Below are positions 50,482-60,584 of a stretch of DNA of 64,000 nt, in pieces (within the stretch, counting starts at the first letter, position 1; each line of letters starts with the position of its first letter). This DNA comes from JAHBXL01 sp038247555. GTDB lineage: Bacteria > Planctomycetota > Phycisphaerae > Phycisphaerales > UBA1924. The stretch covers positions 26,418 through 90,417 of the forward strand of contig JBBRUT010000001.1 of assembly GCA_038247555.1 (NCBI GenBank), given 5' to 3'. The notes below the pieces were generated by a model, which did no database searches, was not told where the DNA came from, and saw nothing but the letters and a program-made list of their open reading frames with translations. The position numbers were made by a program, and so were the translations under genes.

Positions 50482-53400
50482 TTAGAACCGGGGTGCGATG
50501 TAGGTCTGGGCGAGTGCCAGGCTGTTCTGTGCACCGATGTAGAAGTTGGTGTCGGAGATCGCGTCAAAGCCGTTGGAGAGGGGACGCAGGGCGCCCACGA
50601 ACCGAACGGTCGTTGCGTTCTGGACGGAGTTGGCCGCCATGGCGGGTGTCGGGACGGCGGCACCCCCGACGTTGGCCTCCACGCGCAGGCCGATCATCTC
50701 GCCGATGCGCCGAGCGACCGCACCGGTGAGCTGCGCGACGAAGTTGTCGACACCAAGCTGGCTCGGATCGTTGCCCAGGACACCAAAGGAGGAGAGGAAC
50801 ACGACTGACTGATCCTGGAGATTCACGTTGAATGCGTCGACTCGCTCGGATGCACCGAACGTGCCATCGTTGAAGAACTGGCTCGGTTCGGCATTGCCCG
50901 CGAGGAAGACCGTGGAGAACGGCTGACCCTCGAATGCGGCGGGCGTGGTCGAGATGGTGATGTTGAGATTGGCCGCGACCATCATCGCGTTGAGGTTCGA
51001 CACGAGGTTGTTGAGCACGTAGGTGTCGGCCGCGAAGCCGCCGATCTGTCCGGAAAAGCCCAGGACCGATGTGGAGTAGGGATCGATGCGGGTCGAGAGT
51101 CCATCGCCTGCCTCGAGCCAGTCGATCACGCCGCCCATGGTTTCGAGCAGGATGTTCTGACCGACCTTGACAACGTTGCCGCGGCCTTTGGTAACGACGC
51201 TGAGCTCGTAGTCGGATCGAATCGCGCCCTGGAGATAGATCGCGTACGGCGCGGGAACGGGATTGGTGATCCCCTGAGCGCCGGGCACGACAAACTCGAT
51301 GAAGAAGTCGCCGTTGGCGTTATAGCCGTACTTGTTTCGCGGCGTCTGGAAGATCTCCTGATCCTGACCGCCAATGGGCAGGAACTCGGAGGGTGCCGCG
51401 AGGAGACGGGCGTTATCAAAGCCGGTGCTTGCGGGCACCTCGAACACACCGAAGATGGTGTCGCCGAGCAGATCGAGGCTGGAGAACACCAGGCCGGTGC
51501 GCTCGCGGCCCTGCAGGATCGGGGACAGGCCGATGTTCGAGCCGGTCTCGGTGAGCCGCAGGACCGCGCGGATGCGTGTGCCAGGGGCGATAGGCTGACC
51601 GCCATTGAGGTGATAGACATCGATGTCGGGAGAAATCGTGGTGGGATTACCCGCGGCACCCGGGGTGCCGATCGCCGAGGTCACAACCTGCTGCACGACG
51701 TCATCCTGTGTGCCCCACTGCCGATCCCTGCCGGCACGTCGAGTGGAGACGACGCCATCGAGGCTTGTGCCGCGAATGACATCGTCGCGGGTATTGGGGA
51801 CACCATCGGGACCAAGGCCGAGCGTGAAGGTGTACCGGCCGTCGGTGATGCTGGTGAGATCGTCACCGGTGCCAAAGACCCCGTCGGAACCCGCGAACGA
51901 GGTGGGAACAGGTGCGTTGAGAAGCTCGGTGCCATCGCCAGAATCGGTATCGCCAGCAAAGCCGGTGTCGCCGTCGTCGAAGACTTCGATGCTGAAGCGG
52001 TAGGACCCGACTGCACCCGGGACCGGCTCTGCGTTGTTGATCGCGTTGCCGTCTGCAAGGTTCACGCCGGCGAGGTTGCCCGCAACAACGATGTAATAGA
52101 CGCCGGTGACCGCGACGAGGTACTGATCCTCGTTGGAGAGCTCGCCCTCCGCGAGGGGAGCATTGGGCAGACGGCGGATCGGCCCGGTTGCGCCACCGGT
52201 CTGATTGCCGAAGAGACCACCGAAGGGATTGTTCGGATCAAACGTCCCAAGACCCGTGTTGGCGGCGAGCAGCGTACCCGCTGCGTCGTAGATGCCGCGG
52301 CCTGCACGCTGCGCCACACCCTGCATTCCACCAAGGCGGAGAATCTGCCCAGCACGGAGCGAGACGGAGTAGACGTCGGCATCGCCGCCGGCGCGGAAGG
52401 TGGTGGCGTTGGAGTCCGGATGATCGCCGATGGTCCCACGCAGAATGAATGGGTGATTGGTATCGGGCAGGCCGTCGGACTCGCTGTTGCTATCCAGCAC
52501 GACGTTCAGATTAATCGCGCCATAGAAGTCGATCGAGGGATCCGAGACCGGGTTCGTGGGATTGATCTTATCGCCGGCATCGCCGACGATGTCGTCCTGC
52601 GAGAAGTCGTCGCCGATCTGGCCGTCGCCGTTTCCATCCAGACGCGAGGACTGGGAAGCGCCACGAAGGAACTCGGCATTCAGCACGAACCGGTAGACGC
52701 CGGGTCCCGGAACGCCCTGCAGGGCCGGGAGATCGCGATTGGTGATGGTCGTCGAGAACGTGATGACCGCGGTCATCGTCGAGGCTTCGTAATCGATGGT
52801 GTAGTCGACGTTCTCCGCCAGGCCGATGGTGAGGCCGCCCGACCGCACCTCAAAGATGCTCAGAGCGTTGGTGAGCGTGCTGGCGTCGATCGCCTGGTTG
52901 AATGTGATTCGACCGACATAGACACGGCCATCCTCGATGACCTGCAGATCCTCGACCTGCACGGGGACGGGGTTGGCATTCAGACGGTTCACGCTGAAGT
53001 TGCCCGAGGACATGAAGTTGGACCCGCCAACCCGCACGATCCCGACCGAACCCGTGGAAGCCACGCGGTACTGCTGGGAGTTGAACGGCGAGCCGACGAT
53101 GGCTCCGCCGATGGTAACGCTACCGATCGAGGATCGCCCGTCATCGGCGCGGTCATCGCTGGTTCCCAGGAAGCCGTCGGGACCGCGGAGGATGCCCGCG
53201 GCGACATCGGAGCGGGTGAAGTTTCCACCGATAATGACCTGACCGATGGTGCCATCGGTGACCACATCGGCCGCGCGGCCGGTGCCACCGAAGGATGCAT
53301 CGGTGCCCAGATCGACACCTGCGAGGAACGCCGTCGAATCGACATTGCCGCCGACATTGATCGAGGTGATTGCATCGCGAGCCGAGACTCGGGACTCGCT

Positions 53401-56400
53401 CGATGTGCCCACGTTGATCGAGCGGATGATCTTGCCCGCACGCACGCCGGCCCGGCTCAGAGACCCGGCGGTGAACGCGTCGATCTCACGGTCGGAGCTG
53501 AAGTTTCCGGCGAAGACACCGCCGATGGTGACCGATCCGACGTCGAGGGCTTCGACGGTGAGCTCGGTATCCGAGCCCGTGGTGCCGAAGTTGCCTGTCA
53601 CCGTCAGGGCACGCAGATCGCGGGCCAGGAGGCGGCCGGTGTTGAACGCCGCGGCACGGAACGACTGGATGTCGCCGCCGGAGCCGAACGCGCCCGTGGC
53701 ACTGATCGTTCCGAAGGTCGCGTTGTTGAGCGCGCCGTCGAGATAGAAGGCCGAGGTGCCCTGGAGCGTTCCTTCAACCACGCCCGTGCCGAGCGCGGCG
53801 TTGTTGTTCCCAAGCACACGCAGGTTGGTGAGTGTGACATCGAGTGCGGAGATCCGGAGGCTCGAACCGGCGGTCGTATTGCGGAGCGTGATGAGCCCGT
53901 TGGGACGGTCCCAGAAGGCCTGACCGGGTCCGCTGAAGACCACGGTTGCACGCTCGCCGCTGAGCAGCATGATGTTGAACGCGGCACCATTGGGAATCGC
54001 GACGGCTGAGACGCTCGGGTTCGAAACCAGTGACGGATCCACCGCGGCAAGGCTCGAGCCATTGTTCCGCTGGATGCTGCCGGTCGTTGGTCCGACCGAG
54101 CCGTCGGCGTATGCGAACACGGCACGCGAGCCCGCGCCGACAGAGACCGAGCCGATGCTCGATGTTCCGGGGCCGGTTCGGTTGTTGACATTGCCGTACT
54201 TCCCGCTCGGCGCCGCGGAGACACCCGCGGAGATCCGCAGGTTCACAGCCTTGCCGGTCACCAGGATGGTGCCGATGTCGCCCGATCGCACGGTGTCATA
54301 GTCGCCGCCGGCTCCGCCGACTCGACCGTCAATACCAAGATCAACCACTCCGGCGAGCACTGTTGTCGCTTGCACCGCCTGGAACTCAAGACGCGAGATC
54401 AGATCGCCCGCGGCGATCGAACTGCCCAGACCGCGGGAGAGGTTGTCGTTGCCGATGCGCATCGCGGAGATGAGCCCGATGGACTCGCCAGCGAAGATGC
54501 GGGATTCCCAGATCTTCCCCGTACCGGCGACGGTGATGGAGCCGATCGTGGTGCGCGCGGAGATCGAAGGGCCGTCGTATGCGCTCGTCTTCACGGCGCC
54601 GGGTGGCAACTGGTTGCGCTGACCACCGGAGGGAGCGAACGGACGATTGGCTCGGTACGCGGAAGCGATGCCGATATGACCGACATAGCCGTCTGCACCC
54701 ACGAGCAGCGAGATGGAGCCGATCGAGCCGTCCGCTTCCACATTGCCCAGGAGGTTGCCGCCGACGATCGTGATCGACCCGATGTTTCCATCCCCCGCGA
54801 AGATGCGGTAGCCCTGACGGAACGAGCCGTTGGTGATGACAATCGAACCGATTCCGCCGGAGTAGGAGATGATGTCGCCGGCGACATCGCCGACGATGTC
54901 AATGGCGTTGATGCGGCCGAACGCGATAATGCGGCCGCGAGAAACGAGGTCGTTGAGCGGCGTCGCGGACACACGCGCCGCTCGCACGGTTCCGGTGATG
55001 TCCTGCCCGACGAGGATGTCGTTGTAGATCTGACCATTGACCGCGGTGATTGAACCAAGATTGCCGCGGATATCGAGCGCCCGATCCGCGCCGTCGGTTC
55101 GGCGGCCGATGTTGCGGCCCGCGATGATCGTGTCGGCGTTGCCCAGGATCTGCAAGTCGACCAGCAGATCGCGTCCGGCCGAGAGCCGGGTGAGGCGGCC
55201 GTCGCTCGGGTCGGTGGAGGAGATACGCATATCGACGTCGTTGTTCAACGACTCGATGGTCCCGATCGGTCCTGACGAGGAGAGCACGCCCTGCACGCGG
55301 CCAGTCGCGCGAACTAGGTCGATGCGACCATCAGGACCGTTGGAGCGGATCTCGGTGAGGGTGATCTCTCCGGCGGCGATCATCTGAATGATCGGCCCGG
55401 CGACGTTGATCGAACTGGAGCGGATATCTCCGCCCGCGCTCAGGTTGCGCACACTACCGGAGGTAATGGAGGTGGAGCGGACATCGTTGGTCGCGATGAC
55501 GTTGAAGATCTCGTTGTTGACGAGAATCGAGACGCGGGCGAGGTTGCGCCCGCCGACCGAGCCGAACAGCGAGCCGCCTGCATCAACAATCAGGTCCGAG
55601 ATATCTCCAGCCAGGCCATTGGTCACGACGCTCTGGATATTAATCGAAGCCTGGATCCGCGAGGGCAGGATCTCTCCAGGGTTGCCCAGGCGAGTGGAGT
55701 TGCGGAACTCATCAGCGCTGACCGTGCCGATACTGCCCGACGCTGTCATGAACGTCGCGTCGTACGCGCCGCCGGTCAGATTGACTTCGACGATGGACTG
55801 ACCGATGACGAAGGAACCGAAGAGATCGGTATTGACGCCGCGAATAAGACGAACCACACCCGCGAAGTAGTTGACATCGCGTACGCGCTGCGACTGCCAG
55901 AAGTCATCGAGGGGCGACGCGGCGATGTATGCCCGGTCGAAGCGCCCGTTGGTGAGCGAGACGTTGTTGAGCCCGAACACGGGGTTCGGGAGGCCGATGG
56001 GATTCTCGGTTCCGATTGTCGTGCGGGCACCAGCTCCGATATTGGCGGCGATGATGGTGCCCTGGATGGTGGCATTGGTTCCGGTGACGAGGATGATGTC
56101 GTCATCGGCGAAGATGCCGGCCTGCGCGAAGGGGGACGGGCCCGAGCCCAGCAGGCCCTGTCCGACGTCCACGACGTTGATGGCCACGGCGTAGACGCTG
56201 CCGAAGATGCCTTCAAACACGTTGGGCGCCGCAACCAGATCGGAGTTGGCGACCAGCCGCAGGAGGTGCCCGTTCTCGACGAGCACATCGCCGACAGCGC
56301 CGCCGACGTCAACATTCTGCACATCGCCGCCGCGAACGACCAAGCCGTTGAGCCAGCCGTCGATCGGCGAGCCGACATCTTCAAGCGGGGAAGCGGGCAT

Positions 56401-59400
56401 GTAGTCGGGGTTGGTGATGGGAACGAAGATGGAACCATCCCAGTCGGCGCCCTGCGACGCGACGCCGTCGATAGCGGCGCCGGAAACACCGAGCGGCCCG
56501 CCAACATCACCCTGGCGACCGGCGGCAAGGTCCATCCACGGGCCCAACTGGCTCGGGCCTGCACCAGAAGTCTGTGTGCGGCCAAGGCTGCCGGTGGCGA
56601 TCCGAACTTCACGAAGCGCGAGCGCATCGATCGCCACGATGTCGCCGTTGGTGGTTTCGTTGCGGATGGTGCTAAGCGGGAGTCCGTCGGAATCAATCCG
56701 CCAGACATCGATCTCCGACACGCCGTTGAAGATGACGCTGGGAGTGTTCGTGTCGGACGTGATGTTGACACGACCCAGGCTCACGACGCCGGGGGTCAGT
56801 CCGGTGAACACAAGCTGCGCGCCATCAGTCAGGGTTGCGTTGATGCGGGCAAACGCGATGCCCTGCGAACCGTCGACCGGCAGGACGCGAATTTCACCGA
56901 AGGAGTTGAATCCCGTGGGTCCGCCGCCCCGGAGGTGCACCGTGAAGCTGGCGCCGCCGTCATCGACGAACGTAATCGGAACGTTGTAGAGCAGCGGCGT
57001 GACGATGTCACCATTGCCGCCGTTCTGGATGAGGTTGAAGTCCGCGAACCTCAGATCGGATCCGACACCCATGCGGAAGGTGGGCGTACCGTCCATGATC
57101 GCGCCGCCGGGTACCTCGCTGCCTTGGCCGTTATTGTTCACGCCCACGCGGAACTGATCGATGATCGAGTTGTTGGAAGTCGTAATCGTCACGCCCAGTC
57201 CGCTGACATAGGCACCGACGAGGATCTGCCCGATGTGACCGGGTTGGCCGGAAACACCGGATCGGATGTTGACGATCTGCCCGCGCGAGTCGCTGTCAGG
57301 GTCCTGGTCAATACCAAGCCCGCCGCGAATGTCGAGGATGCCGATGCGGCGACCGACCCGGATGTTGCCGGTCGTCAGGTCGCCCTCGGTCACTGCCTGT
57401 CCGACGATGGGGGACAGACCGGTGACGAGCGTGCCCAGATCACGGCCGACGAGGATCTCGACGCCGTTGATATCAGAACCGGTGGTGACGTTGTAGAGGT
57501 TGACCGGAACCGAGATCGTCGCCGCGGACAGGTTCAGCAGGTCATCGACACCCTGATTCGTGTTCAGGATGGAGAGCGTGTCGTTCTCCATGCCCGAGCC
57601 GTCGATGTAGCCGGTGCCGACGCGGAGAGAGCCCATCGAACCAGAACCCAGGTTCAGGAAGAACGGATCGCCGAATCCGCCCGAGCCCGACGCCGTGCGG
57701 AGGGCGCCGAGTGTGACGGGCGCCATGCCGGCGACCGTGAAGTTGTAGTCGGTACCGCTGCCGATCCCTCCCGGCTGATTGTTCACGACGAGGTAGTACA
57801 CGTCGGCGTAATCAGGACGGAAACGAATGGTATTGAGGCCGAGGTTGTTGCCCGCAGGGCCGCGGCCTGCGCCGCCAACATCGCTCGCCGCCACCACGCG
57901 TCCATCACGGTCAACGATCCGGTAATAGGCGACGAAGCTGCCGCTCTGAATCACAATCTCGCGTGTGGGATCGGCGGGGAAGGCAAATACATCTGTGCCA
58001 TCGAGCCCGGTATTGACGACATCGCCGCCGCTGATCGAGCCAGAGACGCGGGTTGTCGTTCCGGAGTAGCCGATGAACTCCGCTGAGAGCAGCGAGTCGT
58101 TGCGGAAGAACGCCTCACCAAAGAACGTCTGCTGAGTCCGTGGCGTGGCGTTCTGATTCTGCGTGACGGTCAGCGTGGAGTTGGGCATCGCCGGGGCGCC
58201 ATAGCGATACATCACCTCACGCTCGAAGTAGTCGAGGAAGTTGAGCCGGGCCCGTCCGGGGTTGTTCACATCGCCAAGGACCGTGATGTCCAATGCTGAC
58301 CGGCCGCCGATCGCGATCTCGCGAACGGTGCGGCCAACCACGAGCTGTCCGGCGGTGGGGTTGGTGACCCGGAGGTCCGGATCGATAAGAGTGACATCAT
58401 CCGCCACCCATAGCCCAGCATCGCCGGCGACCTGCAGCAACCCGAGGTCGCCCGCCACATTCACGGATCCAAGAAGGACACCGACGTTCAACCGATCGAG
58501 CGCGCCAGTGAAGTTGCTGGCTCCGTGCAGGATCGCGTGCGCGACGATGGAGCCCATGCTCGCGCCGCCGTTTACGAAGATGCCCTGATTGCCTCGAATG
58601 AAATCATCCGGCTGTGGGAAGGGAACAGGCGCCAAGTAGTTGTTCAGACTGCGGACAAAGGGCGACCCGATGATGAGGGAGCCTGGCCCGGGGGGCAAAC
58701 CAATGACCTCGGGCGGGTCGGAGTTATCGAGGGTGTATCCGAAGCCGGAACCTTCAAAGTCATCATAGAGTCCGATGACCGCATCGGGAATGACATACGT
58801 GAACACGCCATCGACCAACTCAACCTTGCCCCCGATGATCGTCATCGAAGTCCGCGCATCCGAGCCGGAGATGATGATCTGGCCGATTCCATCGTTGAAG
58901 TCCGGAATGCCGTTGTCGTTCCGATCGACAATCGGAGTCTCCGCGCCTTCAGGGACACCCAGATCCAACCGCGCCTGGACCTCGCGGCCATACAGATCAA
59001 GAACTCGAACGCTGGAGCCCACGGGACCGGTGAAGGTCAACCTTGCTCCATAGATACGGTCCTCAACAAAGTCAGCGAAGGTGCCACCCGGAAAGGTACC
59101 GCTGATGTCATCAAGAACAAAAATGTCCTGGTAGCCTGCGTTGTCCGGGGCGACCTGCGCGCTCGCGAACCGGATCGCATCAAAGCCCGCGTTGAAACCG
59201 ATGTTGTACTGCACACCGCCGCCGATGACCGGCGTGCCCAGCGCAGCGAGCGCCGCTCCGATGAATGTCTGCACAACCTGACCGTCGAGCAAGAGCTCCA
59301 CTCGGGTTCCGTCGTTCGTCGTCCGCAGGCCATCGCCGTCGCCCGGCAGTTCCGTCGCGAGTGTGGCCGGTCGGATCGTGAAGTTCGCGGCAGTTGCCAG

Positions 59401-59943
59401 TCGCGATGCCGGATCCCCTTCATCGACGCCCGTGAAGAACGTGAATGTCACGCGGTCGTTGGCCGACAACTGGATCCGCAGGTCGCGGTCCATCTGGCCA
59501 GCTTGACCAGGGTCCGGACCGGGCACCAGACGGATCGCCGTCGCGGACTGGGTCGCGTACGAAATGCGGATATCGGACTCTTCAAAGAACGTGCCGTTCG
59601 GTGGGACCGCAGGAACGAACATGGTCCAAAAGGCCATTTCATCCGCGAACTCTTCAACGACCGTCTCGTTGTCGACCAAGTCCGGCGCAGGTACAAACAG
59701 GTAGGGGATCACATATCCCCATGTCGCCGTCTTGGTGCCCAACCCCGTGGCGGGGTCGATGTCATCAGGACCGATCGCAAGCGTGAACAGGAGTCGGCGC
59801 TCTTCAAGCTGCTCGAGCAGCTCGCCCGACATCGAGCCGCCGGCGCGGCGTGCGAGCCGCGCGGCCGTTGACGGCGCACCTCGGCCGAACATATCCGACA
59901 GCTTGCCCAGCAACGAAGAACCCGCGCGTCGGAACTTGTTCAT
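50482..59943 (-). CDS. Giant LEPR-XLL secreted protein with beta-repeat body, PPC-like domains and a degenerate metzincin-like tail
   Basis: The ATG at 59943 gives about 3153 residues. The N-terminus is basic and carries LEQLEERRLL at 43-52, a form of the LEPR-XLL signal associated with planctomycete surface proteins. Residues about 60-2400 are Gly/Asn/Ile-rich beta-strand repeats (short units such as GSIGSITIVGGNL), which probably fold as a long beta-solenoid. TSP3-like Asp repeats (DGFLGTSDDR, near 2264; DGVFGTGDD, near 2690) suggest calcium binding. Pre-peptidase C-terminal-like beta domains lie near 2500-2650. Near the C-terminus, residues 3078-3088 (RRIGEMIGLRV) match the HExxHxxGxxH zinc motif only in its Gly. 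No catalytic site is intact, so the role may be adhesive or structural. Confidence 0.85.
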   Translation of the reverse strand: MNKFRRAGSSLLGKLSDMFGRGAPSTAARLARRAGGSMSGELLEQLEERRLLFTLAIGPDDIDPATGLGTKTATWGYVIPYLFVPAPDLVDNETVVEEFADEMAFWTMFVPAVPPNGTFFEESDIRISYATQSATAIRLVPGPDPGQAGQMDRDLRIQLSANDRVTFTFFTGVDEGDPASRLATAANFTIRPATLATELPGDGDGLRTTNDGTRVELLLDGQVVQTFIGAALAALGTPVIGGGVQYNIGFNAGFDAIRFASAQVAPDNAGYQDIFVLDDISGTFPGGTFADFVEDRIYGARLTFTGPVGSSVRVLDLYGREVQARLDLGVPEGAETPIVDRNDNGIPDFNDGIGQIIISGSDARTSMTIIGGKVELVDGVFTYVIPDAVIGLYDDFEGSGFGYTLDNSDPPEVIGLPPGPGSLIIGSPFVRSLNNYLAPVPFPQPDDFIRGNQGIFVNGGASMGSIVAHAILHGASNFTGALDRLNVGVLLGSVNVAGDLGLLQVAGDAGLWVADDVTLIDPDLRVTNPTAGQLVVGRTVREIAIGGRSALDITVLGDVNNPGRARLNFLDYFEREVMYRYGAPAMPNSTLTVTQNQNATPRTQQTFFGEAFFRNDSLLSAEFIGYSGTTTRVSGSISGGDVVNTGLDGTDVFAFPADPTREIVIQSGSFVAYYRIVDRDGRVVAASDVGGAGRGPAGNNLGLNTIRFRPDYADVYYLVVNNQPGGIGSGTDYNFTVAGMAPVTLGALRTASGSGGFGDPFFLNLGSGSMGSLRVGTGYIDGSGMENDTLSILNTNQGVDDLLNLSAATISVPVNLYNVTTGSDINGVEILVGRDLGTLVTGLSPIVGQAVTEGDLTTGNIRVGRRIGILDIRGGLGIDQDPDSDSRGQIVNIRSGVSGQPGHIGQILVGAYVSGLGVTITTSNNSIIDQFRVGVNNNGQGSEVPGGAIMDGTPTFRMGVGSDLRFADFNLIQNGGNGDIVTPLLYNVPITFVDDGGASFTVHLRGGGPTGFNSFGEIRVLPVDGSQGIAFARINATLTDGAQLVFTGLTPGVVSLGRVNITSDTNTPSVIFNGVSEIDVWRIDSDGLPLSTIRNETTNGDIVAIDALALREVRIATGSLGRTQTSGAGPSQLGPWMDLAAGRQGDVGGPLGVSGAAIDGVASQGADWDGSIFVPITNPDYMPASPLEDVGSPIDGWLNGLVVRGGDVQNVDVGGAVGDVLVENGHLLRLVANSDLVAAPNVFEGIFGSVYAVAINVVDVGQGLLGSGPSPFAQAGIFADDDIILVTGTNATIQGTIIAANIGAGARTTIGTENPIGLPNPVFGLNNVSLTNGRFDRAYIAASPLDDFWQSQRVRDVNYFAGVVRLIRGVNTDLFGSFVIGQSIVEVNLTGGAYDATFMTASGSIGTVSADEFRNSTRLGNPGEILPSRIQASINIQSVVTNGLAGDISDLIVDAGGSLFGSVGGRNLARVSILVNNEIFNVIATNDVRSTSITSGSVRNLSAGGDIRSSSINVAGPIIQMIAAGEITLTEIRSNGPDGRIDLVRATGRVQGVLSSSGPIGTIESLNNDVDMRISSTDPSDGRLTRLSAGRDLLVDLQILGNADTIIAGRNIGRRTDGADRALDIRGNLGSITAVNGQIYNDILVGQDITGTVRAARVSATPLNDLVSRGRIIAFGRINAIDIVGDVAGDIISYSGGIGSIVITNGSFRQGYRIFAGDGNIGSITIVGGNLLGNVEADGSIGSISLLVGADGYVGHIGIASAYRANRPFAPSGGQRNQLPPGAVKTSAYDGPSISARTTIGSITVAGTGKIWESRIFAGESIGLISAMRIGNDNLSRGLGSSIAAGDLISRLEFQAVQATTVLAGVVDLGIDGRVGGAGGDYDTVRSGDIGTILVTGKAVNLRISAGVSAAPSGKYGNVNNRTGPGTSSIGSVSVGAGSRAVFAYADGSVGPTTGSIQRNNGSSLAAVDPSLVSNPSVSAVAIPNGAAFNIMLLSGERATVVFSGPGQAFWDRPNGLITLRNTTAGSSLRISALDVTLTNLRVLGNNNAALGTGVVEGTLQGTSAFYLDGALNNATFGTISATGAFGSGGDIQSFRAAAFNTGRLLARDLRALTVTGNFGTTGSDTELTVEALDVGSVTIGGVFAGNFSSDREIDAFTAGSLSRAGVRAGKIIRSINVGTSSESRVSARDAITSINVGGNVDSTAFLAGVDLGTDASFGGTGRAADVVTDGTIGQVIIGGNFTRSDVAAGILRGPDGFLGTSDDRADDGRSSIGSVTIGGAIVGSPFNSQQYRVASTGSVGIVRVGGSNFMSSGNFSVNRLNANPVPVQVEDLQVIEDGRVYVGRITFNQAIDASTLTNALSIFEVRSGGLTIGLAENVDYTIDYEASTMTAVITFSTTITNRDLPALQGVPGPGVYRFVLNAEFLRGASQSSRLDGNGDGQIGDDFSQDDIVGDAGDKINPTNPVSDPSIDFYGAINLNVVLDSNSESDGLPDTNHPFILRGTIGDHPDSNATTFRAGGDADVYSVSLRAGQILRLGGMQGVAQRAGRGIYDAAGTLLAANTGLGTFDPNNPFGGLFGNQTGGATGPIRRLPNAPLAEGELSNEDQYLVAVTGVYYIVVAGNLAGVNLADGNAINNAEPVPGAVGSYRFSIEVFDDGDTGFAGDTDSGDGTELLNAPVPTSFAGSDGVFGTGDDLTSITDGRYTFTLGLGPDGVPNTRDDVIRGTSLDGVVSTRRAGRDRQWGTQDDVVQQVVTSAIGTPGAAGNPTTISPDIDVYHLNGGQPIAPGTRIRAVLRLTETGSNIGLSPILQGRERTGLVFSSLDLLGDTIFGVFEVPASTGFDNARLLAAPSEFLPIGGQDQEIFQTPRNKYGYNANGDFFIEFVVPGAQGITNPVPAPYAIYLQGAIRSDYELSVVTKGRGNVVKVGQNILLETMGGVIDWLEAGDGLSTRIDPYSTSVLGFSGQIGGFAADTYVLNNLVSNLNAMMVAANLNITISTTPAAFEGQPFSTVFLAGNAEPSQFFNDGTFGASERVDAFNVNLQDQSVVFLSSFGVLGNDPSQLGVDNFVAQLTGAVARRIGEMIGLRVEANVGGAAVPTPAMAANSVQNATTVRFVGALRPLSNGFDAISDTNFYIGAQNSLALAQTYIAPRF

Positions 59944-60584
59944 GGCGACTCCTGCGAAAGGCTGCTGATCCGGCCGCGATGCTACTTCGATGCGGCGGAA
60001 CTGGATGTCCAAAGGGTCTGGTGCGGCGGCCCACGCCGTTGCAGGCCGCGGCTCTCCTCTTTTGAAGCGGCGGCTCCGGCACGCCGCTTCCTTCGCCCAC
60101 TCAAAAGGCGGGGACGATAGGGCGGGGAGTTGGTCCCGACCAAAGCGTCTCTGCCCTGCGGGCGGCGCCCGCCTGTCGCGGGCCTCAGGCCGATTTCCGG
60201 GAAATGCAACCGAGCGTTCCCCTTCGACCCGCGTCCGGCAGACTAACGGATGCGCGTCGCACCCGCAAGTCGATGCCGCTGTTCGGTTTCTCCCCCCGTG
60301 TCGCCCGACCCGTCGCCGCACGGACCGGGAGGTCTTGGGCCATACGGACGTTCTTGGTCACCGGTTTCAACCATTCAACCAGCCACGAACCCACCCGGGG
60401 CATCGGGCGAGGGCTCGCCCTCGGGTCAGCAGGCGGAGGGTTATCCGGTCCGGGCAGCGTTCACCAGACGCTGCTTTCCCTCCAGAATCGCAGGCTACAC
60501 CCCTGAATTGTGGATAGGGGAGGGACCGGAAGCTCGCAAACCCGATGGTGCCCGGCCGATTCACGCTCACCCGGAGGCAATCCC
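59944..60584. other. Divergent 641-base regulatory region between two LEPR-XLL genes
   Basis: No convincing gene was found here: the small open frames show none of the codon bias of neighbours. The region is GC-rich with several inverted repeats, including one at 60064-60090 (own entry) and CGAGGGC-TC-GCCCTCG near 60410. It must hold the promoters of both flanking genes. I do not see a consensus -35/-10 pair for either. Confidence 0.6.
60064..60090. repeat. Inverted repeat in the divergent LEPR region
   Basis: Perfect 9-base arms GAAGCGGCG and CGCCGCTTC flank a 9-base loop. A longer outer match (CTTTTGA and TCAAAAG) overlaps one side, so an alternative stem is possible. It lies 121 bases upstream of the giant gene's ATG and could act in its leader or as a binding site. 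Confidence 0.6.

Noticed and set aside
60400..60430. GGGCGAGGGCTCGCCCTCGG as a terminator
   Set aside because: Self-complementary but with a two-base loop and no T-run; more likely a GC-rich palindrome.
59990..60517. 175-residue open frame in the divergent LEPR region
   Set aside because: Arg/Pro-rich, no ribosome site, no codon bias and it overlaps the leaders of two clear genes.
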